From: Thermoplasmatales archaeon
GTDB lineage: Archaea; Thermoplasmatota; Thermoplasmata; Methanomassiliicoccales; Methanomethylophilaceae
Assembly: GCA_012522645.1 (NCBI GenBank)
Contig: JAAYKC010000059.1
Span: 1 to 20,997 of the forward strand
Direction: 5' to 3'
Length of the DNA: 20,997 nt
Both the position numbers and the translations under genes were made by a program. Positions 8,359 through 15,070 of the stretch are shown in pieces; positions within the stretch are counted from its first letter, which is position 1; every line of letters begins with the position of its first letter. Under the pieces are notes generated by a model. It did no database searches. It was not told the DNA's origin and saw nothing but the letters and a program-made list of their open reading frames with translations.

Positions 8359-8795
8359 TCCGCAGCAGGGAGGGGATGCTGTCCTCCATAGATGCAATGG
8401 TGTTCCTCTCGGTCATGGTGCTGGTCTCCGCAGGGCTGTTCGCATACTCTTCCTTCGAAGAGCCGGATTCCGTGACGTCCAAGGATGTGACGGAGAGCTT
8501 CTTCGCTGCTGAGCTCAGGGCCTCGGACCTCTATCCGACAGAGGATGCGCACACCGTGCCCGTATGCGATCTCCTGGCCGCCTGCATAAACACAGGCAAT
8601 GTGGAAAAAGCGATGCTGTACACGGAGAGGGTGATGAGGGACCTGATCCCGAAGCATCACTCCTTCTTCACGGAGATGGAGTTCAACGGCAGGCTGATGA
8701 CCGTCGGGGAGAGCGGCGGCAGGATATCGTCCTGCTATGAAACGGAGTATCAGACGGCGGGAGGACCTCTCAGGGTCGTCGTCTGCATATACTAG
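8349..8795 (+). CDS. Second pilin-like protein
   Basis: A 148-residue protein beginning MALIRSREGMLSSIDAM followed by a hydrophobic helix to about residue 33. The pattern of basic residues, Gly, a polar tract with Ser-Ile-Asp-Ala, then a membrane helix recurs in small proteins of archaeal pilus loci (SSIDAM here, similar to the TLDA or TLEA tracts I recall in methanogens and haloarchaea). The outer domain has cysteines at 73, 79, 129 and 146, enough for two disulfides. The start is fixed by a good GAGGTG site. Its TAG stop shares the tetranucleotide CTAG with the stop of the convergent apgM gene. Role as a minor pilin is inference from sequence style and neighbourhood. Confidence 0.72.
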   Translation: MALIRSREGMLSSIDAMVFLSVMVLVSAGLFAYSSFEEPDSVTSKDVTESFFAAELRASDLYPTEDAHTVPVCDLLAACINTGNVEKAMLYTERVMRDLIPKHHSFFTEMEFNGRLMTVGESGGRISSCYETEYQTAGGPLRVVVCIY

Positions 8796-10030
8796 GCGCC
8801 GAACTTCTCTGCCCTGTTGGCCAGGTCCATGCATATCGGCAGCAGATCATGACCTCTGATGCGCCCGAGACGGCCTTTGGCGCAACCGTACTCACTGTAT
8901 TCGGTCGCATCATCCATTATCATGCCGTCAGTGTAGATCGTCAGAGGCACCGGGTCCGCCGTGTGATCCCCCGTGGAGGACGCTGTGCTGTGATCCGCTG
9001 TCAAGACGACGACAAGGTCCCGGGGCATGTTCTCCCTCAGATACTTCATCGCGGCATCCATATTGCGAACGGCTGACATCTTCTTCGCGGATGCCATATC
9101 GTGACCGCAGACATCCGGGGATTTGAAGTTCATAAGAACGAAATCATGGTCCTTCAGCGTCCTGAGGGCCGTCTGCATCTTCAGCACCACGTCCGTACCG
9201 AACCCTCCGGTGCATGCCGGAGGCAGGTCTATGACATCCAGGCCGCACACGCCGCATATGCCCTTTATCATGCCGACCCCGGCAACACATGCCGCGGACA
9301 TCCTGTTGATCTCAGGGAACGGATCTATGTTCGGGAAGGACCCTGCGCCCCTGGGCAGCAGTATGTTCGCCTCAGGCAGCCCCGCCTCCCTCCTCCTCTT
9401 ATTGACAGGATGGTCCTTCAGCTTATCATAGGACATCCTGACGAACTCGTTCACCACTTCGGCCGTCAAAGCCGCTTCCGGCACCAGAGGCCTGGATTCG
9501 AGGACCTTCCCGTTATTGTGAGGGTCCGCATCCGTGACGCGGGAGTCCAGGCCCGGGCCTCTGAGCAGCAGTGCGGCCCTGTGCTCCGTCCCTTCCCTGA
9601 CTGTCACTTCCACGCCTTTGATCACTATTCCCGACAGGGACTTCACCAGATCCGTTGTGTCCGGGGCCTTTATGCGCCCGGCCCGACGGTCCAGCGTATT
9701 GAGGTCCCCGTCAACGGTGGCGAAATTGCATCTGAATGCAACGTCACCCCTCTTGCCGATGAGACCTATCCCGGCGGCCTCGAAGGGGCCGCGTCCTGTG
9801 TAAACGGCTTTAGCATCGTACCCGAGGAGGGAGAGGTGGGCGGTATCACTCCCGGGCCTCACGCCCGGGGAGATGACGTCCATGATGCCCGAATTGCCGT
9901 TGGACACGAACCAATCCATATTAGGCGTGTCAACAGCCTGCAACGGAGTCCTGCCGTCCAGTTCCGGGCATGCCCTGTCCCCGACCCCGTCCATCACAAT
10001 GAGCAGGATCTTCTTCTCAGGCACGGTCAT
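8792..10030 (-). CDS. apgM: 2,3-bisphosphoglycerate-independent phosphoglycerate mutase, archaeal type
   Basis: This 412-residue cytoplasmic enzyme interconverts 3- and 2-phosphoglycerate in glycolysis and gluconeogenesis. It belongs to the alkaline phosphatase superfamily. The N-terminal metal motif is IVMDGVGDR with Asp14, and the phosphoserine nucleophile is Ser61 in RPGSDTAHLSLLGYD. Further metal ligands are expected in KSPDVCGHD and in TADHSTASSTGDHT near the C-terminus. Length matches the archaeal ApgM group, not the larger bacterial GpmI. It is the last gene of a four-gene operon, starting 2 nt after the flavoprotein stop in a TGAGGATG junction. The link with acyl-CoA synthesis upstream is not obvious; the operon may only provide shared expression. 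Confidence 0.95.
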   Translation of the reverse strand: MTVPEKKILLIVMDGVGDRACPELDGRTPLQAVDTPNMDWFVSNGNSGIMDVISPGVRPGSDTAHLSLLGYDAKAVYTGRGPFEAAGIGLIGKRGDVAFRCNFATVDGDLNTLDRRAGRIKAPDTTDLVKSLSGIVIKGVEVTVREGTEHRAALLLRGPGLDSRVTDADPHNNGKVLESRPLVPEAALTAEVVNEFVRMSYDKLKDHPVNKRRREAGLPEANILLPRGAGSFPNIDPFPEINRMSAACVAGVGMIKGICGVCGLDVIDLPPACTGGFGTDVVLKMQTALRTLKDHDFVLMNFKSPDVCGHDMASAKKMSAVRNMDAAMKYLRENMPRDLVVVLTADHSTASSTGDHTADPVPLTIYTDGMIMDDATEYSEYGCAKGRLGRIRGHDLLPICMDLANRAEKFGA

Positions 10031-10032
10031 CC

Positions 10033-10608
10033 TCAGTTCCCCAGCTTCTTCAGGGCCCAGGCCATGTTCAGGCCCAGGTTCTGCATGGTGCGCACGCCCT
10101 CTTCATCCTTCTCATAATCCCCGGGGATGCGTGCCAGGCTCATGTTCCAATAGGAGGAGCTCACCACCACCATCTCGTTTATCATGAAGAAATGGTTGAT
10201 GCTGTCCAGCGTGTGGGTCGCCCCCGCTCTCCTGGATGACGACACCGATGCGCCGACCTTCCTCCAGAGACGGTTCCCGGCACCGCCGTTCATGTACCCC
10301 ACCCTGTCGATGAGGGCCTTGGCCTCAGTGGTCAGGTCCGAGTAGAATGTGGGGGATCCGATTATTATGCCGTCGGCCGTGGTCATCTTCTCGGCCAGTT
10401 CGTTCATCCCGTCATCCGGCAGGGAGCATCTGAGATTCTTGTCCCTCTTGCAGGTGCCGCAGGCGGTGCATCCGAGGAGGAGCCTTCCTCCGACCTGGAT
10501 GAACTCAGTCTCGATGCCTTCCGTCTCCAGTACGTTCAGAACGGTCCTTATCATGTGTGCTGTGTTCCCGTCTTTATTGGGGCTGCAGTTGAATGCTACT
10601 ACTTTCAT
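10033..10608 (-). CDS. Iron-sulfur flavoprotein (Isf-like NAD(P)H/FMN reductase)
   Basis: The 191-residue product has the flavodoxin-like fold of NADPH-dependent FMN reductases, with the FMN phosphate loop NCSPNKDGNTA at 7-17 and a GSPTFYSDLT segment near 90-100. A compact cysteine motif, C47-x2-C50-x2-C53-x7-C61, matches the 4Fe-4S site of archaeal Isf proteins. Isf takes electrons from ferredoxin and in Methanosarcina has been linked to oxygen and peroxide defence. The actual donor and acceptor here are unknown. Translation starts at ATG 10608 behind an excellent GAGGTGA site that overlaps the stop of the acyl-CoA synthetase gene. Confidence 0.88.
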   Translation of the reverse strand: MKVVAFNCSPNKDGNTAHMIRTVLNVLETEGIETEFIQVGGRLLLGCTACGTCKRDKNLRCSLPDDGMNELAEKMTTADGIIIGSPTFYSDLTTEAKALIDRVGYMNGGAGNRLWRKVGASVSSSRRAGATHTLDSINHFFMINEMVVVSSSYWNMSLARIPGDYEKDEEGVRTMQNLGLNMAWALKKLGN

Positions 10609-10614
10609 GTCTCT

Positions 10615-10621
10615 TCACCTC
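10615..10621 (-). promoter_or_regulatory. Shine-Dalgarno site of the iron-sulfur flavoprotein gene
   Basis: GAGGTGA on the minus strand stands 6 nt before the ATG at 10608 and includes the TGA stop region of the upstream gene (10620-10622). It is among the strongest ribosome sites in the window. Confidence 0.65.
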
Positions 10622-12281
10622 ATGCGTCCGGCCACATCTCATGGGCCATCTCTCTCAGCTTGAACTTCATTATCTTCCCGCTTGCGGTCATAGGGTACTC
10701 GTCCACGAACGCAATGTACTTGGGGGTCTTGTACCATGCTATCTTGCCTTTGCAGAAATCCGTGACGTCCTGCTCGGTCATGTCGATACCTTCTTTCCTT
10801 ATAATGAAAGCGCCGGGCTGTTCCCCGTACTTCTCACTGGGCACCCCGACCACCTGCACGTCCCTCACGCCCGGCATATGATAGATATAATCCTCCACTT
10901 CCTTGGGGGATATGTTCTCCCCTCCGCGGATGATCATGTCCTTGATCCTGCCGGTGACCTTGAAGTAACCTTCCTCGTCCTTCAGGCCCAGGTCCCCGGA
11001 GTGGAGCCATCCGTCCTTGTCTATGGCCTTCGCGGTCTCCTCCGGCATCTTGTAGTATCCTTTCATCACGTTGTACCCGCGGCAGCAGAACTCGCCCACT
11101 TCGTTGATGTTGCACATCTCCCCTGTGTTCGGATCGATTATCGCGGTCTCTATCCCCTGGAGGGTCTTGCCCACCGTGCTGCATTTCCTCTCCAGGGACG
11201 GTTCGTCATATCTTGTCTGCGTCATCCCCGGGGATGACTCGGTGAGACCGTAGACGATCGTCACCTCATCCATATTGAGCTTCTCCACCGCCTCCTCCAT
11301 CGTCCTGATGGGGCAGGGGGACCCGGCCATTATACCGGTCCTGAGGCTGGAGAAATCGAACTTGGGGAAGAGCCTGTGGTTCATGATCATGATGAACATC
11401 GTGGGAACGCCGTAGAGCGACGTGCACCTCTCCGCCTCCACCGATGTCATCACCATGACCGGGTCGAAGCTCTCGCACATCACCATCGCCGATGCGTGGT
11501 TGATGCATGCCATGACCCCCAGCACGCAGCCGAAGCAGTGGAACAGCGGAACGGGGATGCAGACCCTGTCCTCCGGCCCGTAGTTCATGTTCGCACCGAT
11601 CCAGTAGCCGTCATTGGCTATGTTGAAATGGGTGAGCATCACGCCCTTCGGGAAGCCCGTGGTCCCTGAGGTGTACTGCATCATCACCACATCATGGACG
11701 CCTGTGGATCCCTTCCTCTCCTCATATTCCTCATCGGAGGTCTGCGCCGACATGGATTTCACCTCCGACATGGAGTACATGCCGCGGCGCTTCTCAGGGC
11801 CCAGGAAGATGACCCTCTTCAGGTGGGGGTACTTCTCGCTGCGGAACGAGTCCCTGGGCTGTACCTTCAGCTCCGGGATGAGATCGTAGACTATGCTGAC
11901 GTAATCGGAGTGCTTGACCCCGTCTATCAGGAACAGGTTCTCCATGTCCGACTGCCCGAGTATGTAATCCAGCTCCTCTGACTGGTAGTTGGTGTTTATC
12001 GTCAGGAATATGGCGCCGATGCGGGCGGAGGCGAACATCAGTATTATCCAGTCCGGGACATTGGTCGCCCATACGGCGATCTTCTCCCCCTTCCTCACCC
12101 CCATCGCCATCAGGCCTTTGGCCACTCTGTCGACCTCTTCTCCGAACTCCTTCCATGACAGGCGGAAATCCCTGTCCGCATAGACCAGGGCATCATTGTC
12201 CGGGTAGAGGGCTATGCACTTGTCGAGGAGGTCGCCCAGCGTCTCATCCGTCGTTATCTCCTTACGGGGAATGCAGACCAT
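10620..12281 (-). CDS. AMP-forming acyl-CoA synthetase (fatty/carboxylic acid CoA ligase)
   Basis: A full-length 553-residue ANL-superfamily adenylating enzyme that joins a carboxylic acid to CoA at the cost of ATP to AMP. The phosphate loop YTSGTTGFPKG occupies 203-213. Later motifs are YGLTESSPG, the hinge-region HSGDLGLKDEEGYFKVTGRIKD, MIIRGGENISPKEVE, and the catalytic lysine in SGKIMKFKLRE (Lys536). The motif set resembles medium- or long-chain acyl-CoA synthetases more than acetyl-CoA synthetase, which is longer; the precise acid cannot be read. It follows the XRE-cupin regulator by 9 nt, a pairing that I recall from other methanogens, which suggests the regulator senses a related acid or CoA ester. 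A GAGGCGGT ribosome site precedes the ATG. Confidence 0.9.
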   Translation of the reverse strand: MVCIPRKEITTDETLGDLLDKCIALYPDNDALVYADRDFRLSWKEFGEEVDRVAKGLMAMGVRKGEKIAVWATNVPDWIILMFASARIGAIFLTINTNYQSEELDYILGQSDMENLFLIDGVKHSDYVSIVYDLIPELKVQPRDSFRSEKYPHLKRVIFLGPEKRRGMYSMSEVKSMSAQTSDEEYEERKGSTGVHDVVMMQYTSGTTGFPKGVMLTHFNIANDGYWIGANMNYGPEDRVCIPVPLFHCFGCVLGVMACINHASAMVMCESFDPVMVMTSVEAERCTSLYGVPTMFIMIMNHRLFPKFDFSSLRTGIMAGSPCPIRTMEEAVEKLNMDEVTIVYGLTESSPGMTQTRYDEPSLERKCSTVGKTLQGIETAIIDPNTGEMCNINEVGEFCCRGYNVMKGYYKMPEETAKAIDKDGWLHSGDLGLKDEEGYFKVTGRIKDMIIRGGENISPKEVEDYIYHMPGVRDVQVVGVPSEKYGEQPGAFIIRKEGIDMTEQDVTDFCKGKIAWYKTPKYIAFVDEYPMTASGKIMKFKLREMAHEMWPDA

Positions 12282-12290
12282 GTTACCGCC

Positions 12291-12848
12291 TCAGTCAGGT
12301 GCGTAGAGCACGGCGAGTATCTCTGCCGGACCGTCCACGGCCCCTATGAAGTGGGGGACCACCGAATTGTAGTACGCGGTATCGCCTTCGGAGAGTATGT
12401 GGTCCTCCCTGCCGTACCTGACGAGCACTTTCCCGGAGACGACGACTATGAATTCCTCGCCCTCATGAGAGGACATCTCCTTCACCTCATCCTCTCCTAT
12501 CCTGATGAACAGGGGCTCCATATGCCTGTCCGTCTTGCCCTTCCCCAGCGGGAAGTAGCGGTAGTGCCCCTCGGCGCCCCTGTGGGACGATGTCTCCTCG
12601 ACCCTTGCATCGTGCCTCACTATGACCGGGTCCCTGATGTACTGGTCGTCCATGAACGTGCCCACCCTCTGACCCAGGGCCCGGGACAGTTTGATTATGG
12701 CACCCAGCGGCGGATATATCCTGCCGTCCTCCACATCCTCTATGAATTTGATGCTGAGGCCCGTATTGGCAGCCAGCTGCTCCCGGGTCAGCTCCAGGCT
12801 CTCTCTGTATTTCTTCACCCTCGAACCAAGCTTGCCTGTGTTGTCCAT
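12291..12848 (-). CDS. XRE-family regulator with C-terminal cupin domain
   Basis: A 185-residue transcription factor. Residues 8-65 form a helix-turn-helix of the XRE/Cro type (KKYRESLELTREQLAANTGL, then IKFIEDVEDGRIYP). Residues about 110-183 form a cupin barrel with HEGEEFIVVVSGKVLVRYG and LSEGDTAYYNSVVPHFIGAV, the usual small-ligand sensor. It heads the operon with the acyl-CoA synthetase and probably controls it and itself. The start ATG at 12848 has a TATATT box centred 27.5 nt upstream; a GGAG also lies about 9 nt before the ATG, but would lie outside most of a leaderless message. The cupin has few of the usual metal-binding histidines, so it may bind an organic ligand without metal. 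Confidence 0.9.
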   Translation of the reverse strand: MDNTGKLGSRVKKYRESLELTREQLAANTGLSIKFIEDVEDGRIYPPLGAIIKLSRALGQRVGTFMDDQYIRDPVIVRHDARVEETSSHRGAEGHYRYFPLGKGKTDRHMEPLFIRIGEDEVKEMSSHEGEEFIVVVSGKVLVRYGREDHILSEGDTAYYNSVVPHFIGAVDGPAEILAVLYAPD

Positions 12849-12871
12849 TTACCGTCTCCGTTGAGGACTCG

Positions 12872-12879
12872 AAATATAC
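12872..12879 (-). promoter_or_regulatory. TATA box of the XRE-cupin / acyl-CoA synthetase operon
   Basis: AAATATAC on the plus strand reads GTATATTT on the minus strand and is centred 27.5 nt before the ATG at 12848. An imperfect A/T-rich dyad (CTAA at 12881-12884 and TTAG at 12895-12898) lies directly upstream and could be the regulator's own site; this is weak. Confidence 0.5.
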
Positions 12880-12957
12880 TCTAAAGATAAAAGATTAGCC
12901 TATGCCCGCCTGTATACAGGGCCGGTGCCGCGGCTCCCGGGGCCGAAATCGGCAAGG

Positions 12958-12966
12958 TTATTATAA
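12958..12966 (+). promoter_or_regulatory. TATA box for the alpha/beta hydrolase gene
   Basis: TTATTATAA, with TTATAA centred at 12963.5, lies 30.5 nt before the ATG at 12994, which predicts a leader of about 4 nt. The 145-nt gap between the XRE gene and this one otherwise holds only GC-rich sequence with no feature I can support. Confidence 0.5.
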
Positions 12967-12993
12967 CGGCATCATTTGGGTCTCGGCGATAAA

Positions 12994-13779
12994 ATGCCAA
13001 CGGCAAATGTCAACGGTGTGAAACTCAGTTACAGCGCCCAGGGGGAGGGCGAGGCCGTCGTGCTCATCGGAGGGTTCGGCGGAGACATGAACTTCTATCA
13101 TGCCCTCATCCCGGTCCTCGCAAGGAAGCACAGGGTGATCGTCCTCGATAACAGGGGGGCAGGTGCCACGGAGTACAGCGGCCCGTTCAGGGGACAGGAC
13201 CTGGTCGACGATGTCGCAGCGCTCCTTGATCATCTCTCTGTGTACAGAGCCCATATCTTCGGATGGTCCATGGGAGGTCACATCGCCCAGGAATTCGCCG
13301 TACAGAACCCCGACCGCACCCAGAGCCTCACCCTCGCATCGGCTTACATGAAGAGGCCGGCGAGGTCCAGCTATTTCATGAACGGCATAGTGAGAGCGGC
13401 ATCAGAGGGCGCCGATACCGATTACATCGGAATGATGATCAACGCATTCTGCTTCACCACGGGATACTTCGAGAATAAGGAGTCCAAGGGCAGCGGGATA
13501 TCCGTGCCCAAGAACGTGAACGTCAACGGGCTCCTGCATCAGCTGAGCGCACTGGACGGATTCGATACGAGATCCCGGGCCGGAATGATAAGGTCCCCCA
13601 CCCTCTCGATCCACGGTCTGGACGACATAATGGTGGAGCCGAAGCTGGGTGACGAACTGGCGGATCAGATAGAGGGATGCCGCAGACTGCGCATACCCGG
13701 CGTGGGCCACATAATAAAGCCGTCCCTGTACTCCGAGGCCTTCATGGAGCACATGGACAGGAACTCCCGCCGATCATAG
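12994..13779 (+). CDS. Alpha/beta hydrolase fold protein
   Basis: A 261-residue cytoplasmic hydrolase. The nucleophile elbow GWSMGGH has Ser92, the acid is Asp210 or Asp211 in IHGLDDIMV, and the base is His239 in IPGVGHI; the oxyanion region is IGGFGGDMNFY near residues 25-35. The arrangement is that of esterases, haloperoxidase-like hydrolases and C-C bond hydrolases, and no substrate can be named. I chose the ATG at 12994 because homologues usually begin close to the first strand (NGVKLSYSAQGEG) and because it fits the promoter; a TTG at 12976 would add six residues. The TAG stop overlaps the end of the convergent zinc-ribbon gene by six bases. Confidence 0.88.
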   Translation: MPTANVNGVKLSYSAQGEGEAVVLIGGFGGDMNFYHALIPVLARKHRVIVLDNRGAGATEYSGPFRGQDLVDDVAALLDHLSVYRAHIFGWSMGGHIAQEFAVQNPDRTQSLTLASAYMKRPARSSYFMNGIVRAASEGADTDYIGMMINAFCFTTGYFENKESKGSGISVPKNVNVNGLLHQLSALDGFDTRSRAGMIRSPTLSIHGLDDIMVEPKLGDELADQIEGCRRLRIPGVGHIIKPSLYSEAFMEHMDRNSRRS

Positions 13780-14121
13780 AGCGGTAAGACCGTACATCAG
13801 CCCGAAGACCGAGAGAAGCATCGCCGCGGTCGCCATGGCCAGCAGCGTCGTCTTCACGCCGCCCTTCACCCCGGACAGACGCAGGGCCTTGAGGCAGTAC
13901 GTTCCCAGGAACAGGCCCGCTGCCCCGAGGATCATGCCGACTATGCCGTATCCTGTGTAGGACAATATCGCCGCTACGGCCCCCAATGCCAGGGCTATGT
14001 AGGCCATGTAGACGGAATTGATCCCGAGCTTCATGCGCACGGCCTGATCTGTCCTCCAGTCGCACTCCTCGCAGAAAAGGGTCCCTTCAGGGTTGTCATG
14101 TCCGCAGTTGGGGCATCTCAT
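13774..14121 (-). CDS. Zinc-ribbon membrane protein
   Basis: A 115-residue protein with an N-terminal zinc ribbon (MRCPNCGHDN, then FCEECDW: C3-x2-C6-x10-C17-x2-C20) followed by three hydrophobic helices at about 36-55, 58-77 and 89-111. The ribbon should face the cytoplasm. Proteins of this build are common in archaea and usually uncharacterised. The ATG at 14121 is preferred to the GTG at 14154 because the ribbon begins immediately and an ATAAAA/TTTTAT box is centred 27.5 nt upstream. It lies 33 nt downstream of the methyltransferase stop and may also be reached by read-through from it. Confidence 0.75.
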   Translation of the reverse strand: MRCPNCGHDNPEGTLFCEECDWRTDQAVRMKLGINSVYMAYIALALGAVAAILSYTGYGIVGMILGAAGLFLGTYCLKALRLSGVKGGVKTTLLAMATAAMLLSVFGLMYGLTAL

Positions 14122-14144
14122 GAGCGCAGTATTGACCATGCTGC

Positions 14145-14152
14145 GATAAAAC
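14145..14152 (-). promoter_or_regulatory. TATA box for the zinc-ribbon gene
   Basis: TTTTAT on the minus strand (ATAAAA, 14146-14151) is centred 27.5 nt before the ATG at 14121. It lies directly after the methyltransferase stop, in the region that an upstream GTG start would have made coding. Confidence 0.4.
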
Positions 14153-14154
14153 AC

Positions 14155-14781
14155 CTACGGTTTGATGAAGACAGCTTCTATCCTGTGCCTCTCCGCACCG
14201 TACCTGGTCCTTTTGATCTCGACCTCGAGGCGCTCCTCACGGAAGCATGCGAACATGTCCCTCATCCCGTCCGGATCCGCATAGGTGTACGCTATGCCGT
14301 TCCCCCGGATCACTGTGTCCTCCGAGACCCTGGCCCCTTTGGCGGCTCTCTGATCCCCTTCGGAGAACGTCCTCAGGAAGACCTTCCCCCCGGGCCTGAG
14401 TACCCGGATCATCTCGGATGCTGCAGATATACGGTCCCCGGGACGGAGATGCTCTGTAACATGGACCAATGATATCCCGTCGAACTCCCCGTCCGGGAAG
14501 GGCAGATCGCAGATATCGGCGCACAGGGTCTTGATGCCCAATTCTGATGCGCACCCGGAGACCGCCTCCTCTGAGAAATCGATGCCGACCACGGAATAGC
14601 CGCTGTCGATGAGCGCTTTGGCGGTCTTCCCTCCGCCGCAGCCCGCCTCCAGGACCCTGGACCCTTCCGGAAAGGGGAAATCGTACACGGGGATGCCGCG
14701 CCACGGACGGCGGTGATCCGAATAGAATCTGTTCCAGGCTTCCCTCTGATCCTCCGTATCCCGTGATCCGTTATGAACCAT
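14155..14781 (-). CDS. SAM-dependent class I methyltransferase
   Basis: A 208-residue Rossmann-fold methyltransferase (Methyltransf_11/25 type). Motif I is VLEAGCGGG at 43-51, the SAM-ribose acid is Asp68 in VVGIDFS, then come ADICDLPFPDGEFDGI and MIRVLRPGGKVFLRTF. The order is that of small-molecule or general SAM methyltransferases; the acceptor is unknown. The ATG at 14781 is preferred over the GTG at 14796 because a palindromic ATTAAT box is centred 26.5 nt upstream. It ends in TAG. It is divergent from the Cdd1-like gene and shares that box with it. Confidence 0.86.
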   Translation of the reverse strand: MVHNGSRDTEDQREAWNRFYSDHRRPWRGIPVYDFPFPEGSRVLEAGCGGGKTAKALIDSGYSVVGIDFSEEAVSGCASELGIKTLCADICDLPFPDGEFDGISLVHVTEHLRPGDRISAASEMIRVLRPGGKVFLRTFSEGDQRAAKGARVSEDTVIRGNGIAYTYADPDGMRDMFACFREERLEVEIKRTRYGAERHRIEAVFIKP

Positions 14782-14803
14782 GCTCCTGTATTGCACCCAA
14801 GGC

Positions 14804-14811
14804 TATTAATC
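14804..14811. promoter_or_regulatory. Shared palindromic TATA box for two divergent genes
   Basis: ATTAAT at 14805-14810 is self-complementary and centred at 14807.5. The ATG of the methyltransferase begins at 14781 and that of the Cdd1-like gene at 14834, each exactly 26.5 nt from the centre. No other A/T-rich hexamer of comparable quality lies at the right place for either gene. Confidence 0.55.
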
Positions 14812-14833
14812 ACAATACAGAAGTAACGTCGTT

Positions 14834-15070
14834 ATGGGCGAGCAGGAAGACGTTGTCGCAGAGCTTATGAAACTGCCTTCGGTAAGCGAGAAATGTTGCA
14901 TCGGGATGTACCTTCTGGGCATCAGGAGCGTGGAAGACCTGAAGGACAAGAACCCTGATGAGATGTATGCGGCGCTGCAGCAGAGAACAGACTTCTATGC
15001 GGAGCCGTGCATGCACACGATGCTCAAGATAGCCGTGGGGATGGCAAAGAAGGGAATCGTCAAAGAGTGA
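14834..15070 (+). CDS. Cdd1-like helix-hairpin-helix protein
   Basis: A 78-residue protein with the signature of the Cdd1 (pathogenicity locus) family: LMKLPSVSEKCCIGMYLLGI, then RSVEDLKDKNPDEMYAALQQ, then EPCMHTMLKIAVGMA. The first part is a helix-hairpin-helix unit in which the usual LPGIG has become LPSVS, so non-specific DNA backbone contact may be weakened. The family's role is unknown in any organism I recall; the fold suggests nucleic-acid binding. It is transcribed divergently from a methyltransferase and converges on the HEPN-like gene, overlapping its end by 11 bases. Confidence 0.8.
   Translation: MGEQEDVVAELMKLPSVSEKCCIGMYLLGIRSVEDLKDKNPDEMYAALQQRTDFYAEPCMHTMLKIAVGMAKKGIVKE

Noticed and set aside
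9101..10117. Long plus-strand open frame of 338 codons opposite apgM
   Set aside because: It is fully antisense to a well-conserved enzyme gene, its product has no domain-like pattern, and such frames arise commonly opposite GC-rich coding DNA.
10593..11237. Plus-strand frame of 214 codons opposite the acyl-CoA synthetase
   Set aside because: Antisense to a complete enzyme with all catalytic motifs; no ribosome site or recognisable domain.
12900..12957. GC-rich stretch between the XRE-cupin and hydrolase genes as a structured RNA
   Set aside because: GCC and GGC runs allow several weak hairpins, but no stem is long or distinctive enough to support an RNA gene.
14796..14834. Intergenic sequence as a possible small RNA locus
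   Set aside because: Only 38 nt, fully explained by the shared promoter.
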